DNA of 64,000 nt from Caulobacter sp. Root1455 (GTDB taxonomy: Bacteria > Pseudomonadota > Alphaproteobacteria > Caulobacterales > Caulobacteraceae). Below are positions 20,015 to 30,348 of this stretch, piece after piece. The position numbers were made by a program, and so were the translations under genes. How positions within the stretch are numbered: position 1 is the first letter of the stretch; every line of letters starts with the position of its first letter. The notes under the pieces are model-generated. The model worked only from the letters and a program-made list of their open reading frames with translations, had not been told where the DNA came from and ran no database searches. Where the stretch lies: assembly GCF_001426905.1 (NCBI RefSeq), contig NZ_LMFQ01000001.1:186001-250000 (forward strand). Reading direction: 5' to 3'.

Positions 20015-21939
20015 GCGGGAACCTTGCGGGCGGCTTTCGCAACGGACGGCTGGACGGTGGGCGGGGCGGCCAGAAGGCCCCTGGCCCGCTTGACCGCCTT
20101 GGGCTCCTCGTCGAACAGCCCGGCCAGCTGGTCGACCAGCGCGCCGCCCAGTTGCTCGACATCGACGATGGTCACCGCCCGGCGATAGTAGCGCGTCACG
20201 TCATGGCCGATGCCGACGGCGATCAGTTCGACGGGGCTGCGGGTCTCGATCTCGGCGATGACCTGACGCAAGTGGCGCTCCAGATAGTGGCCCGAATTGA
20301 CGCTGAGGGTGGAGTCGTCCACCGGCGCGCCGTCGGAGATCACCATCAGAATGCGGCGGGCTTCGGGCCGGCCGATCAGGCGCTGGTGGGCCCACATCAG
20401 GGCTTCGCCGTCGATGTTTTCCTTCAGCAGGCCCTCGCGCATCATCAGGCCCAGGTTCTTGCGGGCCCGCCGCCACGGCGCGTCGGCGCTCTTGTAGATG
20501 ATGTGGCGCAAGTCATTCAGGCGGCCCGGCGCGGGCGGCTTGCCGGACTTGATCCACTCGTCGCGGGCGCTGCCGCCCTTCCAGGCGCGGGTGGTGAAGC
20601 CCAGCACCTCGACCTTGACCGCGCAGCGCTCCAGGGTCCGCGCCAGGATGTCGGCGCAGACGGCGGCCACCATGATCGGCCGGCCGCGCATCGAGCCGGA
20701 ATTGTCGATCAGCAGGGTCACGACCGTGTCGCGGAACTCGACGTCCTCCTCCTGCTTGAACGACAGGGGGGCGGTGGGGTCGATGATCACCCGGGTCAGG
20801 CGGGCGACGTCCAGCATCCCCTCCTCCAGGTCGAAGGTCCAGGCGCGGTTCTGCTGGGCCAGCAGCCGGCGCTGCAGCTTGTTGGCCAGGCGCGAGACCA
20901 CGCTGGAGAAGGCCGCCAGCTGCTGGTCCAGATAGGCCCGCAGCCGGGTCAGCTCGTCGGCGTCGCACAGGTCCTCGGCCGGCACCACCTCGTCGAAGGC
21001 CGTGGTGAACACCTTGTAGGCCGGCTCGCCCGCGCCGCCCTGGCCGGCGTCGGGACGGGCCGGCTTGGCGCCGTCGCCCATCTCCGGGGCTTCCTCGCTG
21101 TCCTCGGGCTCGCCGTCCTGCTCGGACTGGACCATCTCCTCGTCGCCGGCCTCGGACTCGCGGTCGGAGGTCTCGGCCTGCTCGGGCGAGGCGCCGTCGG
21201 ACTGCTCGCCCTCGCCTTCGCCGGAATCGTCTTCCGAGGCCTCGGTGTTCTGGTCCTCGTCGCCCTCGTCCTCGTCGGACTGCTCGGTGGCGTCGGACAT
21301 GTCCTCGCCCAGGTCGAGGTCGCGCAGGATCTCGCGGGTGACCTTGGCGAAGGCGGCCTGGTCGTCGATGGCGGCGGCCAGGCGGTCCAGGTCCTTGCCG
21401 GCCCGGGCCTCGATGTCGGCGCGCAGGATGTCGACCAGGGCCTTGGCGCCGTCCGGCGGGGCGTCGCCGGTCAGGCGCTCGCGGACCAGCAGCGACAGGA
21501 TCTCGGCCATCGGCGCCGACTGGCGGTCGGTGGCGACGGCGCGGGTCAGGCCCTGCTTCTCGAGGCGGGCCTCGAGCGCGGCGGTCAGGTTCTGGCGGAC
21601 CCCGCCCAGCGCATTGCTGCCGATGGCTTCCAGCCGCGCCTGCTCGATGGCCTCGAAGGCCGCCTGGCCGTCGGGCGAGCTGGGGCGGGCGCGGGCGTGC
21701 TTGGCGGCGTCGTGGTGGGCCAGGCGCAGGGCCATCTGGTCGGCCAGGCCGCGGATGCGGGCGGCCTCCTTGGGGTTCAGGTCGCGCGGCGGATGGGGCA
21801 GCACCGCCCGGTTGCCGACCAGGCTGGGGCCCTCGCCGGAGAACACGACCTCCAGGTCGGGGGTCTCGGCGAGCGACCGCGCCGCGTGGGCCAGGGCGCG
21901 CTTGAACGGTTCGGTCGGGCTTTCGGGCTTGGAGGCCAT
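20011..21939 (-). CDS. cobT: Cobaltochelatase subunit CobT
   Basis: A 642-residue CobT. A conserved N-terminal region is followed by a very acidic linker (about 215-295, rich in Asp/Glu/Ser) and a C-terminal von Willebrand A domain with the MIDAS motif DNSGSMRG (Asp about 412), plus [10 protein letters not shown] and [12 protein letters not shown]. In the aerobic cobalamin pathway CobT works with the AAA+ CobS and CobN to insert cobalt. No cobS or cobN lies beside it: the upstream neighbour is a small plus-strand gene and downstream is the overlapping phytase-like gene. Confidence 0.93.
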   Translation of the reverse strand: MASKPESPTEPFKRALAHAARSLAETPDLEVVFSGEGPSLVGNRAVLPHPPRDLNPKEAARIRGLADQMALRLAHHDAAKHARARPSSPDGQAAFEAIEQARLEAIGSNALGGVRQNLTAALEARLEKQGLTRAVATDRQSAPMAEILSLLVRERLTGDAPPDGAKALVDILRADIEARAGKDLDRLAAAIDDQAAFAKVTREILRDLDLGEDMSDATEQSDEDEGDEDQNTEASEDDSGEGEGEQSDGASPEQAETSDRESEAGDEEMVQSEQDGEPEDSEEAPEMGDGAKPARPDAGQGGAGEPAYKVFTTAFDEVVPAEDLCDADELTRLRAYLDQQLAAFSSVVSRLANKLQRRLLAQQNRAWTFDLEEGMLDVARLTRVIIDPTAPLSFKQEEDVEFRDTVVTLLIDNSGSMRGRPIMVAAVCADILARTLERCAVKVEVLGFTTRAWKGGSARDEWIKSGKPPAPGRLNDLRHIIYKSADAPWRRARKNLGLMMREGLLKENIDGEALMWAHQRLIGRPEARRILMVISDGAPVDDSTLSVNSGHYLERHLRQVIAEIETRSPVELIAVGIGHDVTRYYRRAVTIVDVEQLGGALVDQLAGLFDEEPKAVKRARGLLAAPPTVQPSVAKAARKVPA

Positions 21940-22050
21940 GTCAGTGGGTTACCGAGCGAACGCGGCGAAGACAAGGAACGTCGGAAGACAAGGCGGCGTT
22001 TGTCTTCAAGAAGCTCGCGACGGGCGGGCCGAGTGCTCGAGGAAACGACC

Positions 22051-22230
22051 ATGTTGAAGTGGGCCATCATCCTGGCGATCGTCGCCCTGATCGCCGGCGC
22101 CCTGGGCTTCACCGGCATCGCCGGCGCGGCGGCGGGCATCGCCAAGATCCTGTTCTTCCTGTTCTTGATCGGCTTCATCATCTTCGCCGTCCTGGGCGTG
22201 ACGGTGTTCAAGAGCGTGACCAGGGACTGA
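22051..22230 (+). CDS. DUF1328 small membrane protein
   Basis: A 59-residue protein that is almost entirely two TM helices: [20 protein letters not shown] and [19 protein letters not shown], joined by a Gly/Ala turn. This is the DUF1328 (YtjA-like) pattern. GAGGAAACGACC precedes the ATG. A long frame upstream in phase is antisense to cobT and is ignored. The role of the family is unknown. Confidence 0.88.
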   Translation: MLKWAIILAIVALIAGALGFTGIAGAAAGIAKILFFLFLIGFIIFAVLGVTVFKSVTRD

Positions 22231-22238
22231 CAAAGCAA

Positions 22239-22271
22239 GGGGCAAGTGATCGTGCGGCGATCACTTGCCCC
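22239..22271. terminator. 14-bp hairpin after DUF1328 gene
   Basis: GGGGCAAGTGATCG, loop TGCGG, CGATCACTTGCCCC, a perfect stem directly after the stop codon. It lacks a U-run, so it may be a terminator or the edge of the adjacent repeat. Confidence 0.5.
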
Positions 22272-22386
22272 CTACGGATCGCTTCGCGATCGTCCTCCCC
22301 CACAGGGGGAAGAGGACGCCGTGCGTGACGCGAGCCTCCGCCCCCTATGGGGGCGGACAGACGGCGAAGCCGCCAGGTGGGGGCAA
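22266..22386. repeat. Intergenic inverted repeat, CCTCCCCC family
   Basis: Outer arms CTTGCCCCC and GGGGGCAAG enclose GATCGCTTCGCGATC, CCTCCCCCACAGGGGG and CCCCCTATGGGGG hairpins. Confidence 0.75.
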
Positions 22387-22403
22387 GTCAGTGAGCCTCT
22401 GAC

Positions 22404-23570
22404 CTATTTCGCCGCCGCATAAGCCTTCGACTGCTCCCCGACCACCGACACCAGATCGCCCATGGTCAGGTTGACGTCGACCAGGTGCAGGCCCCAGTCC
22501 TTCAGCGGCTGGCCCATCACCAGCAGGTCGCCGGGGATGTTGTCGGCGCGGGGGTCGGCGTTGTCGGGATGGACCGTCACGGCCAGGTAGTCGAAGCCGT
22601 CCTTGCTGACGCACTCGGCCGAGACCAGGCCCGGCAGCTCCACATAGGGCGTATCCACCGTCACATCCTTGGCCCAGACCGTGGCCGGACGCATGGCGGT
22701 GCCCATGATCGTGCGGTCGCTGAAATAGCTCTCCACCGGCGCCGCGCCGCCGCCCAGGGCCGCGGGATTGACGCACGCGGCCTTCATGCCCGGCTCGGCC
22801 ACCTTGCCGAAGAACTTGCTGGTGGCCGGCGGCGGGCTGTCGGCGCGGAACGAGACGTACGAGATCACGCAGCCGGTCTGGCCGGTCTCGCGGCACAGCG
22901 GCAGCGAGCCGTAGCTGTCCTTGGCCGGATCGACGGGCGTGTTCATGCCCAGGATCAGGGCCGAGACGATCTGCTTCTGCGCCGGCTTGCCGTCGATCTC
23001 CTCCTTGATCAGCCGCAGCAGGATGCGCGAGCCCTGCGAGTGGCCGATCAGCACCACGCCGCGGCCGAGGTTGTCGCGGGCCATGTAGTCCTTCCAGGCC
23101 GCCAGCACGTCGGCATAGGCCAGCTCGCCGTCGCCGGCCGCGGCCTGGCCCATCATCATCTTGCGCAGCGCCGCGATCGTCACCTGGCGATAGCTGGGGG
23201 CGTACAGCTTGCAGACCTGGCCGAAGCGGGCGAACTGCTGGTCGGCCACGGCCTTTTCCGGCAGGTCCGGCGTCATGTCGCTGTTGCCGCCCGGATCGGA
23301 CGACACCGTCGGATAGACGTAGAAGCAGTCGATCGGGGCCTCGGGGTCGGCCTTGAAGGTCTCGACGCTGGTCGCGCCGTTCGCCTGGATCACCGTGGCG
23401 GTCTGGTCGGCGGCGCAGGCGTCCGCCCGGCCGGGCCGGCACAGCCAGTTCTCGTCCTTGGCGTAGTCGTTCGGCGTCGGCGGACCGGCGGGGGCCGGCT
23501 GCGAACAGGCCGCCGCGCTCAGGCCCAGACCCGCGATCAGGCCCAGCGCGGCCCACAGCTTGCGTGACAT
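22404..23570 (-). CDS. DUF3089 lipase-like lipoprotein
   Basis: A 388-residue protein started at MSRKLW, with GGGGACG upstream. A lipobox (LSAAACS) predicts a lipid-anchored periplasmic protein. The alpha/beta-hydrolase core shows IDCFYVYPTV near the start of the fold and the nucleophile elbow GHSQGS, as in DUF3089 proteins. Catalytic Asp/His are not assigned with certainty; VHPDNADPRADN near the C-terminus may supply one. A 42-codon longer frame lacks a signal peptide and runs into the neighbouring repeat. Confidence 0.87.
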   Translation of the reverse strand: MSRKLWAALGLIAGLGLSAAACSQPAPAGPPTPNDYAKDENWLCRPGRADACAADQTATVIQANGATSVETFKADPEAPIDCFYVYPTVSSDPGGNSDMTPDLPEKAVADQQFARFGQVCKLYAPSYRQVTIAALRKMMMGQAAAGDGELAYADVLAAWKDYMARDNLGRGVVLIGHSQGSRILLRLIKEEIDGKPAQKQIVSALILGMNTPVDPAKDSYGSLPLCRETGQTGCVISYVSFRADSPPPATSKFFGKVAEPGMKAACVNPAALGGGAAPVESYFSDRTIMGTAMRPATVWAKDVTVDTPYVELPGLVSAECVSKDGFDYLAVTVHPDNADPRADNIPGDLLVMGQPLKDWGLHLVDVNLTMGDLVSVVGEQSKAYAAAK

Positions 23571-23661
23571 CGACGTCCCCCTCCAACGATTGTTTGGAGC
23601 GGAGGATGGCTTGGGACGGGAGGGAAGGGAAGGCCCTACAAAGCCACTGATCGGCGCGCCC

Positions 23662-23803
23662 GACGCCTCCTCCGTCATGTCGCGTATCCGCGCCATGCCA
23701 CCTCCCCCGTTTCACGGGTGAGGAGGAAGCGGCGCCGATCTTCTCCTCACCCGCAAAGCGGGGGAGGTGGCGCGTCGCGAAGCGGCGTGACGGAGGGGGC
23801 GTC
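23662..23803. repeat. Intergenic inverted repeat, CGTATCCGC family
   Basis: GACGCCTCCTCCGTCA (left) pairs with TGACGGAGGGGGCGTC (right) with one mismatch. Internal CACCTCCCCCGTTTCACGGG and matching elements form further hairpins. A close copy lies at 58084-58210. Confidence 0.8.
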
Positions 23804-23806
23804 GGC

Positions 23807-24139
23807 TCACGCCGGCAACCACCGCCGCGGAAACTTGTCGCCCAACGCCCGCGCCTCGCCGGGCCTGAGGCCCAGTTCGCGCATCTTGAAGGCCACGACC
23901 TCGCGCAGGGCCTCGACCGGTTCGCGGCCGGCCGACGGGCTGGAGGCCACGGGGCCGGTCTGCATGGCCAGGTCGACGGCCGCCCATTCGGCCTGGGCGC
24001 GGTCGGGCTTGCCGACGGCGAAGTAGTGGCGGACCGGCAGGCGTTCGCCGGCGATCTCGACCATCACGCCGACGACCCAGCCTTGAACGATCAGATCGGC
24101 GTCGGGGCGCTGGCGGAACATGCCGCCTGTGTAGCGCAT
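23807..24139 (-). CDS. Hypothetical protein
   Basis: A 110-residue soluble protein. The N-terminal half looks like a beta-rich domain (DADLIVQGWVVGVMVEIAGERLPVRHYFAVG) and the C-terminal half is helical (REVVAFKMRELGLRPGEARALG). No signal peptide or TM segment is seen. It ends beside the intergenic repeat and lies upstream of two microprotein genes on the same strand. I do not recognise a family. Confidence 0.6.
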   Translation of the reverse strand: MRYTGGMFRQRPDADLIVQGWVVGVMVEIAGERLPVRHYFAVGKPDRAQAEWAAVDLAMQTGPVASSPSAGREPVEALREVVAFKMRELGLRPGEARALGDKFPRRWLPA

Positions 24140-24167
24140 CGCGGCCCGCGCTCAAGCGTCGCGGCGA

Positions 24168-24296
24168 TCAGCGCATCATCCGGATGGCCAGCTGGGCGGC
24201 TATGCCCAGCACCAGCCACAGAGCCACGTCCGCCAGGATCACGTTGATCGCCGGCAGACGAGGTTCCGGCGAACGGCGAGTGAGCCGGTCACGCAT
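24168..24296 (-). CDS. 42-residue single-TM microprotein (copy A)
   Basis: A short frame translating to a basic N-terminus (MRDRLTRRSPEPRLPA) and one hydrophobic helix (INVILADVALWLVLGIAAQLAI) ending in RMMR. The same length and layout, including RRSP and WLVLG..(A/S)Q, recur in the gene at 24414. Two similar frames in the same strand argue that both are real. The predicted topology is basic end inside. No known function. Confidence 0.55.
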   Translation of the reverse strand: MRDRLTRRSPEPRLPAINVILADVALWLVLGIAAQLAIRMMR

Positions 24297-24413
24297 AGCG
24301 TTTCTCCCAGCGGACACGTCATGCGCGCGTCTCGCCGCCAGGATACGCCTGCAATCTTGAACGGTATATAGGCCATTACTCTCGCGGAGAGAGCATTTCG
24401 ACCCTGCCGCCCC

Positions 24414-24542
24414 TCAGCCCAGGACCTGGAACGCCGCCTGGCTGACGACGCCGAGGACCAGCCACAGGCCAAGGCCCAGTACGATAAAGACCGGACGCGG
24501 TGATCGCCGGTCGCGGAATTCGTGGATCTCGTGACGCGCCAT
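24414..24542 (-). CDS. 42-residue single-TM microprotein (copy B)
   Basis: It begins MARHEIHEFRDRRSPRP and continues into one TM helix, VFIVLGLGLWLVLGVVSQAA, ending FQVLG. The shared RRSP and LWLVLG..(A/S)Q elements make it a paralogue of the microprotein at 24168. A longer frame to 24644 is open, but the start at MARHE has CTGGAGGG (minus strand) about 10 bases upstream. Function unknown. Confidence 0.55.
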   Translation of the reverse strand: MARHEIHEFRDRRSPRPVFIVLGLGLWLVLGVVSQAAFQVLG

Positions 24543-24898
24543 GCCCAGCCCTCCAGGAAACGTGCGTGCGTTCGCGGAGTCTGGAACGGCCTTCGCCGCA
24601 TTTTCGCTGCATAGGTTAACGCGACCGTGATCGGTTATCCACAACCTGAGCAGGCGCTGCCGCCTTTTGCGTCAAGCGGCGAGAAAACGGCGACGAGTCT
24701 CGCGGTCGCGAGGTCCGAACGCCGCCGTTGAAGATGTCCGCCCAGGGACCGAAGTCGGGCGTCAAGCGTCGGCGTTCGGACGTTGTCTCTTGAAGCTCCA
24801 GCGGTGGCTGGGCTTCAGGAGAGAGACGCGCTAGCCTGCCAGGAAAGGTTGACCCTGGGGGCGCCTCCATCGACGCGGGTGGGTTTTCAGGGGGCTTC
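24543..24898. other. Gap upstream of the MASE4 kinase
   Basis: A gap of about 355 bp between divergent genes. It contains one perfect DnaA box, TTATCCACA, at about 24635-24643, without companions. Otherwise I see no gene, repeat or clear promoter. Confidence 0.4.
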
Positions 24899-26476
24899 AT
24901 GCCGCAAGAGCACCTTGGACTGTTCGATACGCCGCCGACCCGGCGGCAAGTCCAGTTCAGTCTGGTGATCGTCGGCCTGCTGTTCGCCGCCCTGCTCGTC
25001 ATATTGCCGGTGCGCGACGTTCCACTGCGCCCAATCCACGCCTTCATCCCGATGGCCAACGCGATCATGTTTCTCGGCGAGCTGATCACCGCCACCCTGC
25101 TCTACGCGCAGACCGCCGTCTTCCGATCGCGGGCCCTGGCCGTTGTGGGCACGGTCTACGTCTTCACGGCGCTCCTGCTGATTCCGCATGCGCTGACCTT
25201 TCCCGGCGCCTTCGCCCCGGACGGACTGCTGAGCGCCGGGATCAACACCACCGCGTGGATCGCGTGGTGCCGGCGGGTGTCTTTTCCCATCGCCATCTTC
25301 TTCTATGTCCAACTCCGGCGCGCGGAGTCGACGGCGCCGCGCGAGGCGGAACGCCCAGCGGCGGGGATCGTGATCGGGGTGATCGCGGCGATCGCCTTGG
25401 CGGCGGGGGTCACGGCGCTGACGACCATCGGACAGGCTCTGCTCCCGCCGTTTTTTGTGACGCATTCCCGGGTGGCCTACGCCAATTCGCTTCAGTACGA
25501 GTCGGTGGTCTTCGTGCTTTCCATCATCGCGACGATCTTGCTGTTTCGGACGCGCAGGTCGGTGCTGGACCTGTGGCTGCTGGTCGTTTTCGCGGGCTGG
25601 CTGACGCAATCGCTGCTGATCTTGTCGCTGCACGGCCGGTTCACGGTGGGCTGGTACTGGCTGTTCCTGGTGAGCGTGTTTTCCCACCTGGTCGTGATGC
25701 TGGCCCTGCTCGCCGAGTCCCACCGGCTCTATTTGCGGCTGGCCCTGTCGACCTCCGCCCGGAACCGGGAACGCGAAAGCCGGCTGATGTCGATCGACGC
25801 GGTGGCGGCCGCCATCTCCCATGAAATCGGGCAGCCGCTGGCCGCGGCCCGCGCCTATGCGACGGCCGGCGTGAGCTGGCTCGATCGGCCGCAACCCGAC
25901 CCCGAACGGGCGGTCAAGTCGATGCGCGCCGCCATCGACGCCGCCCAGCGAACCGCCGACGTGATAAAGAGCATCCGGGCGATGTTCGCCCAGCAACCGG
26001 GCATGGCGTCGGAAGTCGACCTCAACGACCTGGCGCGCGCGACCGCGTCGGCGCTGGGCCGGGAATTGGCCGGCGAGAAGGTCTCGCTGCAGCTGACCCT
26101 GGACGAGGCGCTGCCGCCGATCCTGGCCGATCGGGTCCAGATCGAACAGGTGCTCGTCAACCTCATCACCAACGCGATCGAATCCCTGGGCGCGACGCGG
26201 GGCCGGGCTCGCCGCATCGCGATCCGCTCGGCGGCGCTCAATGGCCACGACGTGCTGCTGCAGGTCAGCGACAACGGGATCGGCATCACGGACGAGGCGA
26301 TGTCGCGCATCTTCGAGGCCTTCTTCACGACCAAGAAGACCGGCATGGGCATGGGCCTGTCGCTCTGCCGCACCATCGTCGAGGCCCATGGCGGGCGCCT
26401 CTGGGCCGCGCCGGGCGAGCAACACGGCGTGACCTTCTATCTGCAACTGCCCCGCAGCGACCTGCACGCGGCCTGA
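24899..26476 (+). CDS. MASE4-domain sensor histidine kinase
   Basis: A 525-residue membrane kinase. The N-terminal ~270 residues hold about eight TM helices of the MASE4 type (PTRRQ, FIPMANAIMFLGELITATLL, IPHALTFPGAFAPDGLL). Then come a short linker, HisKA with the H-box ISHEIGQPLAAA (His 308), and a complete HATPase_c (NLITNAIESLG, DNGIGI, TGMGMGLSL). There is no receiver domain and no adjacent response regulator gene, so its partner is encoded elsewhere. The signal sensed is unknown. Confidence 0.92.
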   Translation: MPQEHLGLFDTPPTRRQVQFSLVIVGLLFAALLVILPVRDVPLRPIHAFIPMANAIMFLGELITATLLYAQTAVFRSRALAVVGTVYVFTALLLIPHALTFPGAFAPDGLLSAGINTTAWIAWCRRVSFPIAIFFYVQLRRAESTAPREAERPAAGIVIGVIAAIALAAGVTALTTIGQALLPPFFVTHSRVAYANSLQYESVVFVLSIIATILLFRTRRSVLDLWLLVVFAGWLTQSLLILSLHGRFTVGWYWLFLVSVFSHLVVMLALLAESHRLYLRLALSTSARNRERESRLMSIDAVAAAISHEIGQPLAAARAYATAGVSWLDRPQPDPERAVKSMRAAIDAAQRTADVIKSIRAMFAQQPGMASEVDLNDLARATASALGRELAGEKVSLQLTLDEALPPILADRVQIEQVLVNLITNAIESLGATRGRARRIAIRSAALNGHDVLLQVSDNGIGITDEAMSRIFEAFFTTKKTGMGMGLSLCRTIVEAHGGRLWAAPGEQHGVTFYLQLPRSDLHAA

Positions 26477-26497
26477 CGCGCAGCCCGCGCAAAGAAA

Positions 26498-26523
26498 AAG
26501 GGCGGGACCTTTCGGCCCCGCCC
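26498..26523. terminator. Bidirectional terminator between kinase and groEL
   Basis: AAGGGCGGG-A-CC, loop TTTC, GG-C-CCCGCCCTT. On the minus strand it is followed by TTTTTCTTTG, giving a strong end for the groESL transcript; on the plus strand it is followed by CTCTTTCG. Confidence 0.88.
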
Positions 26524-26552
26524 TTCTCTTTCGTTCAGCGAGAGCTGACCTA

Positions 26553-28300
<1,748 letters not shown>

Positions 28301-28342
28301 CTAAAAGAGAAACTTGGGTCGAAAGCGGAGGACGGTCGGGGC

Positions 28343-28633
28343 TTAGCCCTCGACGATGCCCAGAACGTCGCTTTCCTTCATGATCAGCAGATCCTGGCCG
28401 TCCACCTTCACTTCGGTGCCGGACCACTTGCCGAACAGGATGCGGTCGCCGGCCTTCACGTCGAGCGCGACGATGTCGCCCTTGTCGTTGCGGGCGCCGG
28501 GGCCGACGGCGACGACTTCGCCTTCCTGCGGCTTTTCCTTGGCGGTGTCGGGGATGATGATCCCGCCCTTGGTCTTCGTTTCTTCTTCGACGCGCTTCAC
28601 AAGGACGCGGTCGCCAAGCGGGCGAAATTTCAT
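28343..28633 (-). CDS. groES: Co-chaperonin GroES
   Basis: A 96-residue Hsp10: [16 protein letters not shown], the mobile loop region [26 protein letters not shown] (about 16-41), and the C-terminal [11 protein letters not shown]. It caps GroEL. GGAGAACGACCC precedes the ATG. It is first in the operon, with a CIRCE operator and a candidate promoter about 65-130 bases upstream. Confidence 0.98.
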   Translation of the reverse strand: MKFRPLGDRVLVKRVEEETKTKGGIIIPDTAKEKPQEGEVVAVGPGARNDKGDIVALDVKAGDRILFGKWSGTEVKVDGQDLLIMKESDVLGIVEG

Positions 28634-28696
28634 GGGTCGTTCTCCGTCGGGACGGTTTTAAAGATATGGTCCGTCGGCAAGCGGGGAGCGTCGCTG

Positions 28697-28723
28697 TTAG
28701 CAGTCGCTCCCATCGAGTGCCAA
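28697..28723 (-). promoter_or_regulatory. CIRCE operator (HrcA site)
   Basis: On the minus strand TTGGCACTC, nine bases, GACTGCTAA. This matches the CIRCE consensus TTAGCACTC-N9-GAGTGCTAA with one mismatch per arm. The position between the candidate promoter and groES is as expected for HrcA repression. Confidence 0.88.
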
Positions 28724-28733
28724 CGCCGGGCAG

Positions 28734-28762
28734 GAGTTAGGACCGGCGGTGTGGGGAGTCAA
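28734..28762 (-). promoter_or_regulatory. Candidate groESL promoter
   Basis: TTGACT (28762-28757) and TAACTC (28739-28734) are separated by 17 bp. This would start transcription just before the CIRCE element. The -10 is weak and a sigma-32 promoter could overlap; I cannot separate the two. Confidence 0.4.
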
Positions 28763-28869
28763 GGACAAGGGCCGTCGATTTGCTGTGGGCGAAATGGGTT
28801 CAAGGTCGGATGACGGACGCAAATCGCCCCGGAACGACGGGCCGGAACGACAGGAACGAGGACGGCGGC

Positions 28870-29253
28870 ATGAAGACGATCCTGATCGCGGCGAGCCTGC
28901 TCATCCTCGGCGCCTGCGCCACCGACGCGTCCCTGCCGGTGCGCACGGTGACGGATGTCGACGCCGACGCCGGCGTGGTCGAACTGGTCGGCGGCCAGGA
29001 CCTGGAGATCGCCCTGCCGCTGAACGCCGGCACGGGCTATGCGTGGCGGCTGGACCATGAGGCGCCGCCCCTGCTGGCCGGCGGCTCCAGCTTCGTGACC
29101 GAGGCCAAGGCGCCGGGCGCGCCGGTCCGCGCGGTCTATCGCTACACGGCCGTCGGACACGGCCGGGCCGACCTGGCCTTCACGCTCAAGCGGCCGTGGG
29201 AGGCCGACCGTCCCGGCGACCGCAAGGTCGTGTTCCATGTCAGGGTGCGCTGA
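28870..29253 (+). CDS. Chagasin-like (I42) protease inhibitor lipoprotein
   Basis: A 127-residue lipoprotein (LILGACA lipobox). The mature part carries the three chagasin-type loops: AGTGYAW, a Gly-rich VGHGRADL, and LKRPWE near the C-terminus. Chagasin-family proteins inhibit papain-like cysteine peptidases. The start MKTILIAAS was chosen because the upstream 30 codons lack a signal peptide. Its stop overlaps the start of the VOC gene (TGATG), so the two are co-translated. Confidence 0.85.
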   Translation: MKTILIAASLLILGACATDASLPVRTVTDVDADAGVVELVGGQDLEIALPLNAGTGYAWRLDHEAPPLLAGGSSFVTEAKAPGAPVRAVYRYTAVGHGRADLAFTLKRPWEADRPGDRKVVFHVRVR

Positions 29254-29663
29254 TGATCGACCATATCGGACTGACCGTACGCGACCTCAAGGCCTCCAAG
29301 GCCTTCTACGACGCCGCCTTCGCGCCGCTGGGGATCGAGGTGGTGATGAGCGTCAGCGCCGAGGAGACCGGCGCCTACGGCCATCTCGGCTACGGCCCCA
29401 GCGCCGACGGCCGCGACATCCAGGCCGGCAAGCCCAGCTTCTGGATCGGCGGCGGCGAGACCCTGACCGGTCCCCTGCACGTGGCCTTCACGGCCCGCAG
29501 CCGCGCGGCGGTCGACGCCTTCCACGCCGCGGCCCTGGCCGCCGGCGGACGCGACAATGGACCGCCGGGGATTCGGCCGCATTATCACCCCAACTACTAT
29601 GGAGCTTTCGTGCTCGACCCGGACGGCCGAAATGTCGAGGCTGTCTGCCATGCGCCCGCCTAA
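29253..29663 (+). CDS. VOC-family (glyoxalase-like) protein
   Basis: A 136-residue single-domain VOC protein. It starts MIDHIGLTVRDLKASKAFYDAAFAPLG, has the mid segment GPLHVAFTARSRAAVDAFH and ends YYGAFVLDPDGRNVEAVCH. The metal-site His (IDHIG), a second His (LHVAF) and Glu (NVEAV) are present. The substrate is unknown; such proteins range from glyoxalases to resistance and dioxygenase enzymes. The ATG overlaps the chagasin-like stop. Confidence 0.87.
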   Translation: MIDHIGLTVRDLKASKAFYDAAFAPLGIEVVMSVSAEETGAYGHLGYGPSADGRDIQAGKPSFWIGGGETLTGPLHVAFTARSRAAVDAFHAAALAAGGRDNGPPGIRPHYHPNYYGAFVLDPDGRNVEAVCHAPA

Positions 29664-29684
29664 GCGGTTGGAGACCAGACCAGC

Positions 29685-30167
29685 GTGACGATTTCGAGCT
29701 ACGGCCTTTCGCTCATCCTGGCGATCATCGCCTGCGTGATCGGCGGCGTGTTGGGCGGCCTGACCCTGGTCCGGCCCGGTTCGGTGCTGGGCCTGAGCGC
29801 CCTGGAGGGCGGCGGCCCCTCGGACAAGGACGAGGACGACGAGGCGGCTTCGCCCGCCGCCGGCCGCCTGGGCGAGGGCAAGTCCGAGGGCCGGGCCCTG
29901 GGCGGCCTGCTGATCCTGTCGCACGCCACCGCGGCCCTGTTCCTGGGCTACCAGTCCCATGTCGGGGCGGCCATGGCCTTCGCCCTGGCCATGGCCTGGA
30001 CCGGCGCCGCCCTGGGCCGCGCCGTCTCGGCCCTGGTCGACCGCAACCGCGACAGGTTCAACCTGAGCAGCCTGGCCTTCGAGGTCATGATCGCCGTCAC
30101 CCTGTCGCTGCCGTTCTTCAACGCCGGCCGGCTGGTGGTGCTGCGCGGGCACGGGATGCTGGTCTAG
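29685..30167 (+). CDS. Hypothetical membrane protein
   Basis: A 160-residue protein with a GTG start. There are about four TM segments: LSLILAIIACVIGGVLGG, LLILSHATAALFLGY, GAAMAFALAMAWTGAALG, and FEVMIAVTLSLPFF. A charged loop between the first two (PSDKDEDDEAASPAAGRLGEGKSEG) is unusual. It follows the VOC gene by 21 bases and is probably the last gene of the chagasin-VOC operon. I do not assign a family with confidence. Confidence 0.7.
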   Translation: MTISSYGLSLILAIIACVIGGVLGGLTLVRPGSVLGLSALEGGGPSDKDEDDEAASPAAGRLGEGKSEGRALGGLLILSHATAALFLGYQSHVGAAMAFALAMAWTGAALGRAVSALVDRNRDRFNLSSLAFEVMIAVTLSLPFFNAGRLVVLRGHGMLV

Positions 30168-30202
30168 CGGCTGCATCCTGGCGGGATCCAGGCCCAAAAT
30201 CC

Positions 30203-30315
30203 GTTGTCATCCCGGAAGCCTCGCGGAGGCTGTCCGGGACCCTGGGGACTGGGCCAAGGCAATGCGGCCGCCCCTGGGTCCCGGACAAGCGCTGCGCGCT
30301 TTCCGGGATGACAAC
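30203..30315. repeat. Intergenic inverted repeat, GTCATCCCGG family
   Basis: GTTGTCATCCCGGAA at 30203-30217 pairs perfectly with TTCCGGGATGACAAC at 30301-30315. Inner CTGGGTCCCGGAC-type stretches also pair. It may act as a terminator between the convergent genes ending at 30167 and 30349. Confidence 0.82.
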
Positions 30316-30348
30316 TCAAAATCCAGATGAACTGGCCTCGCTGACGCC

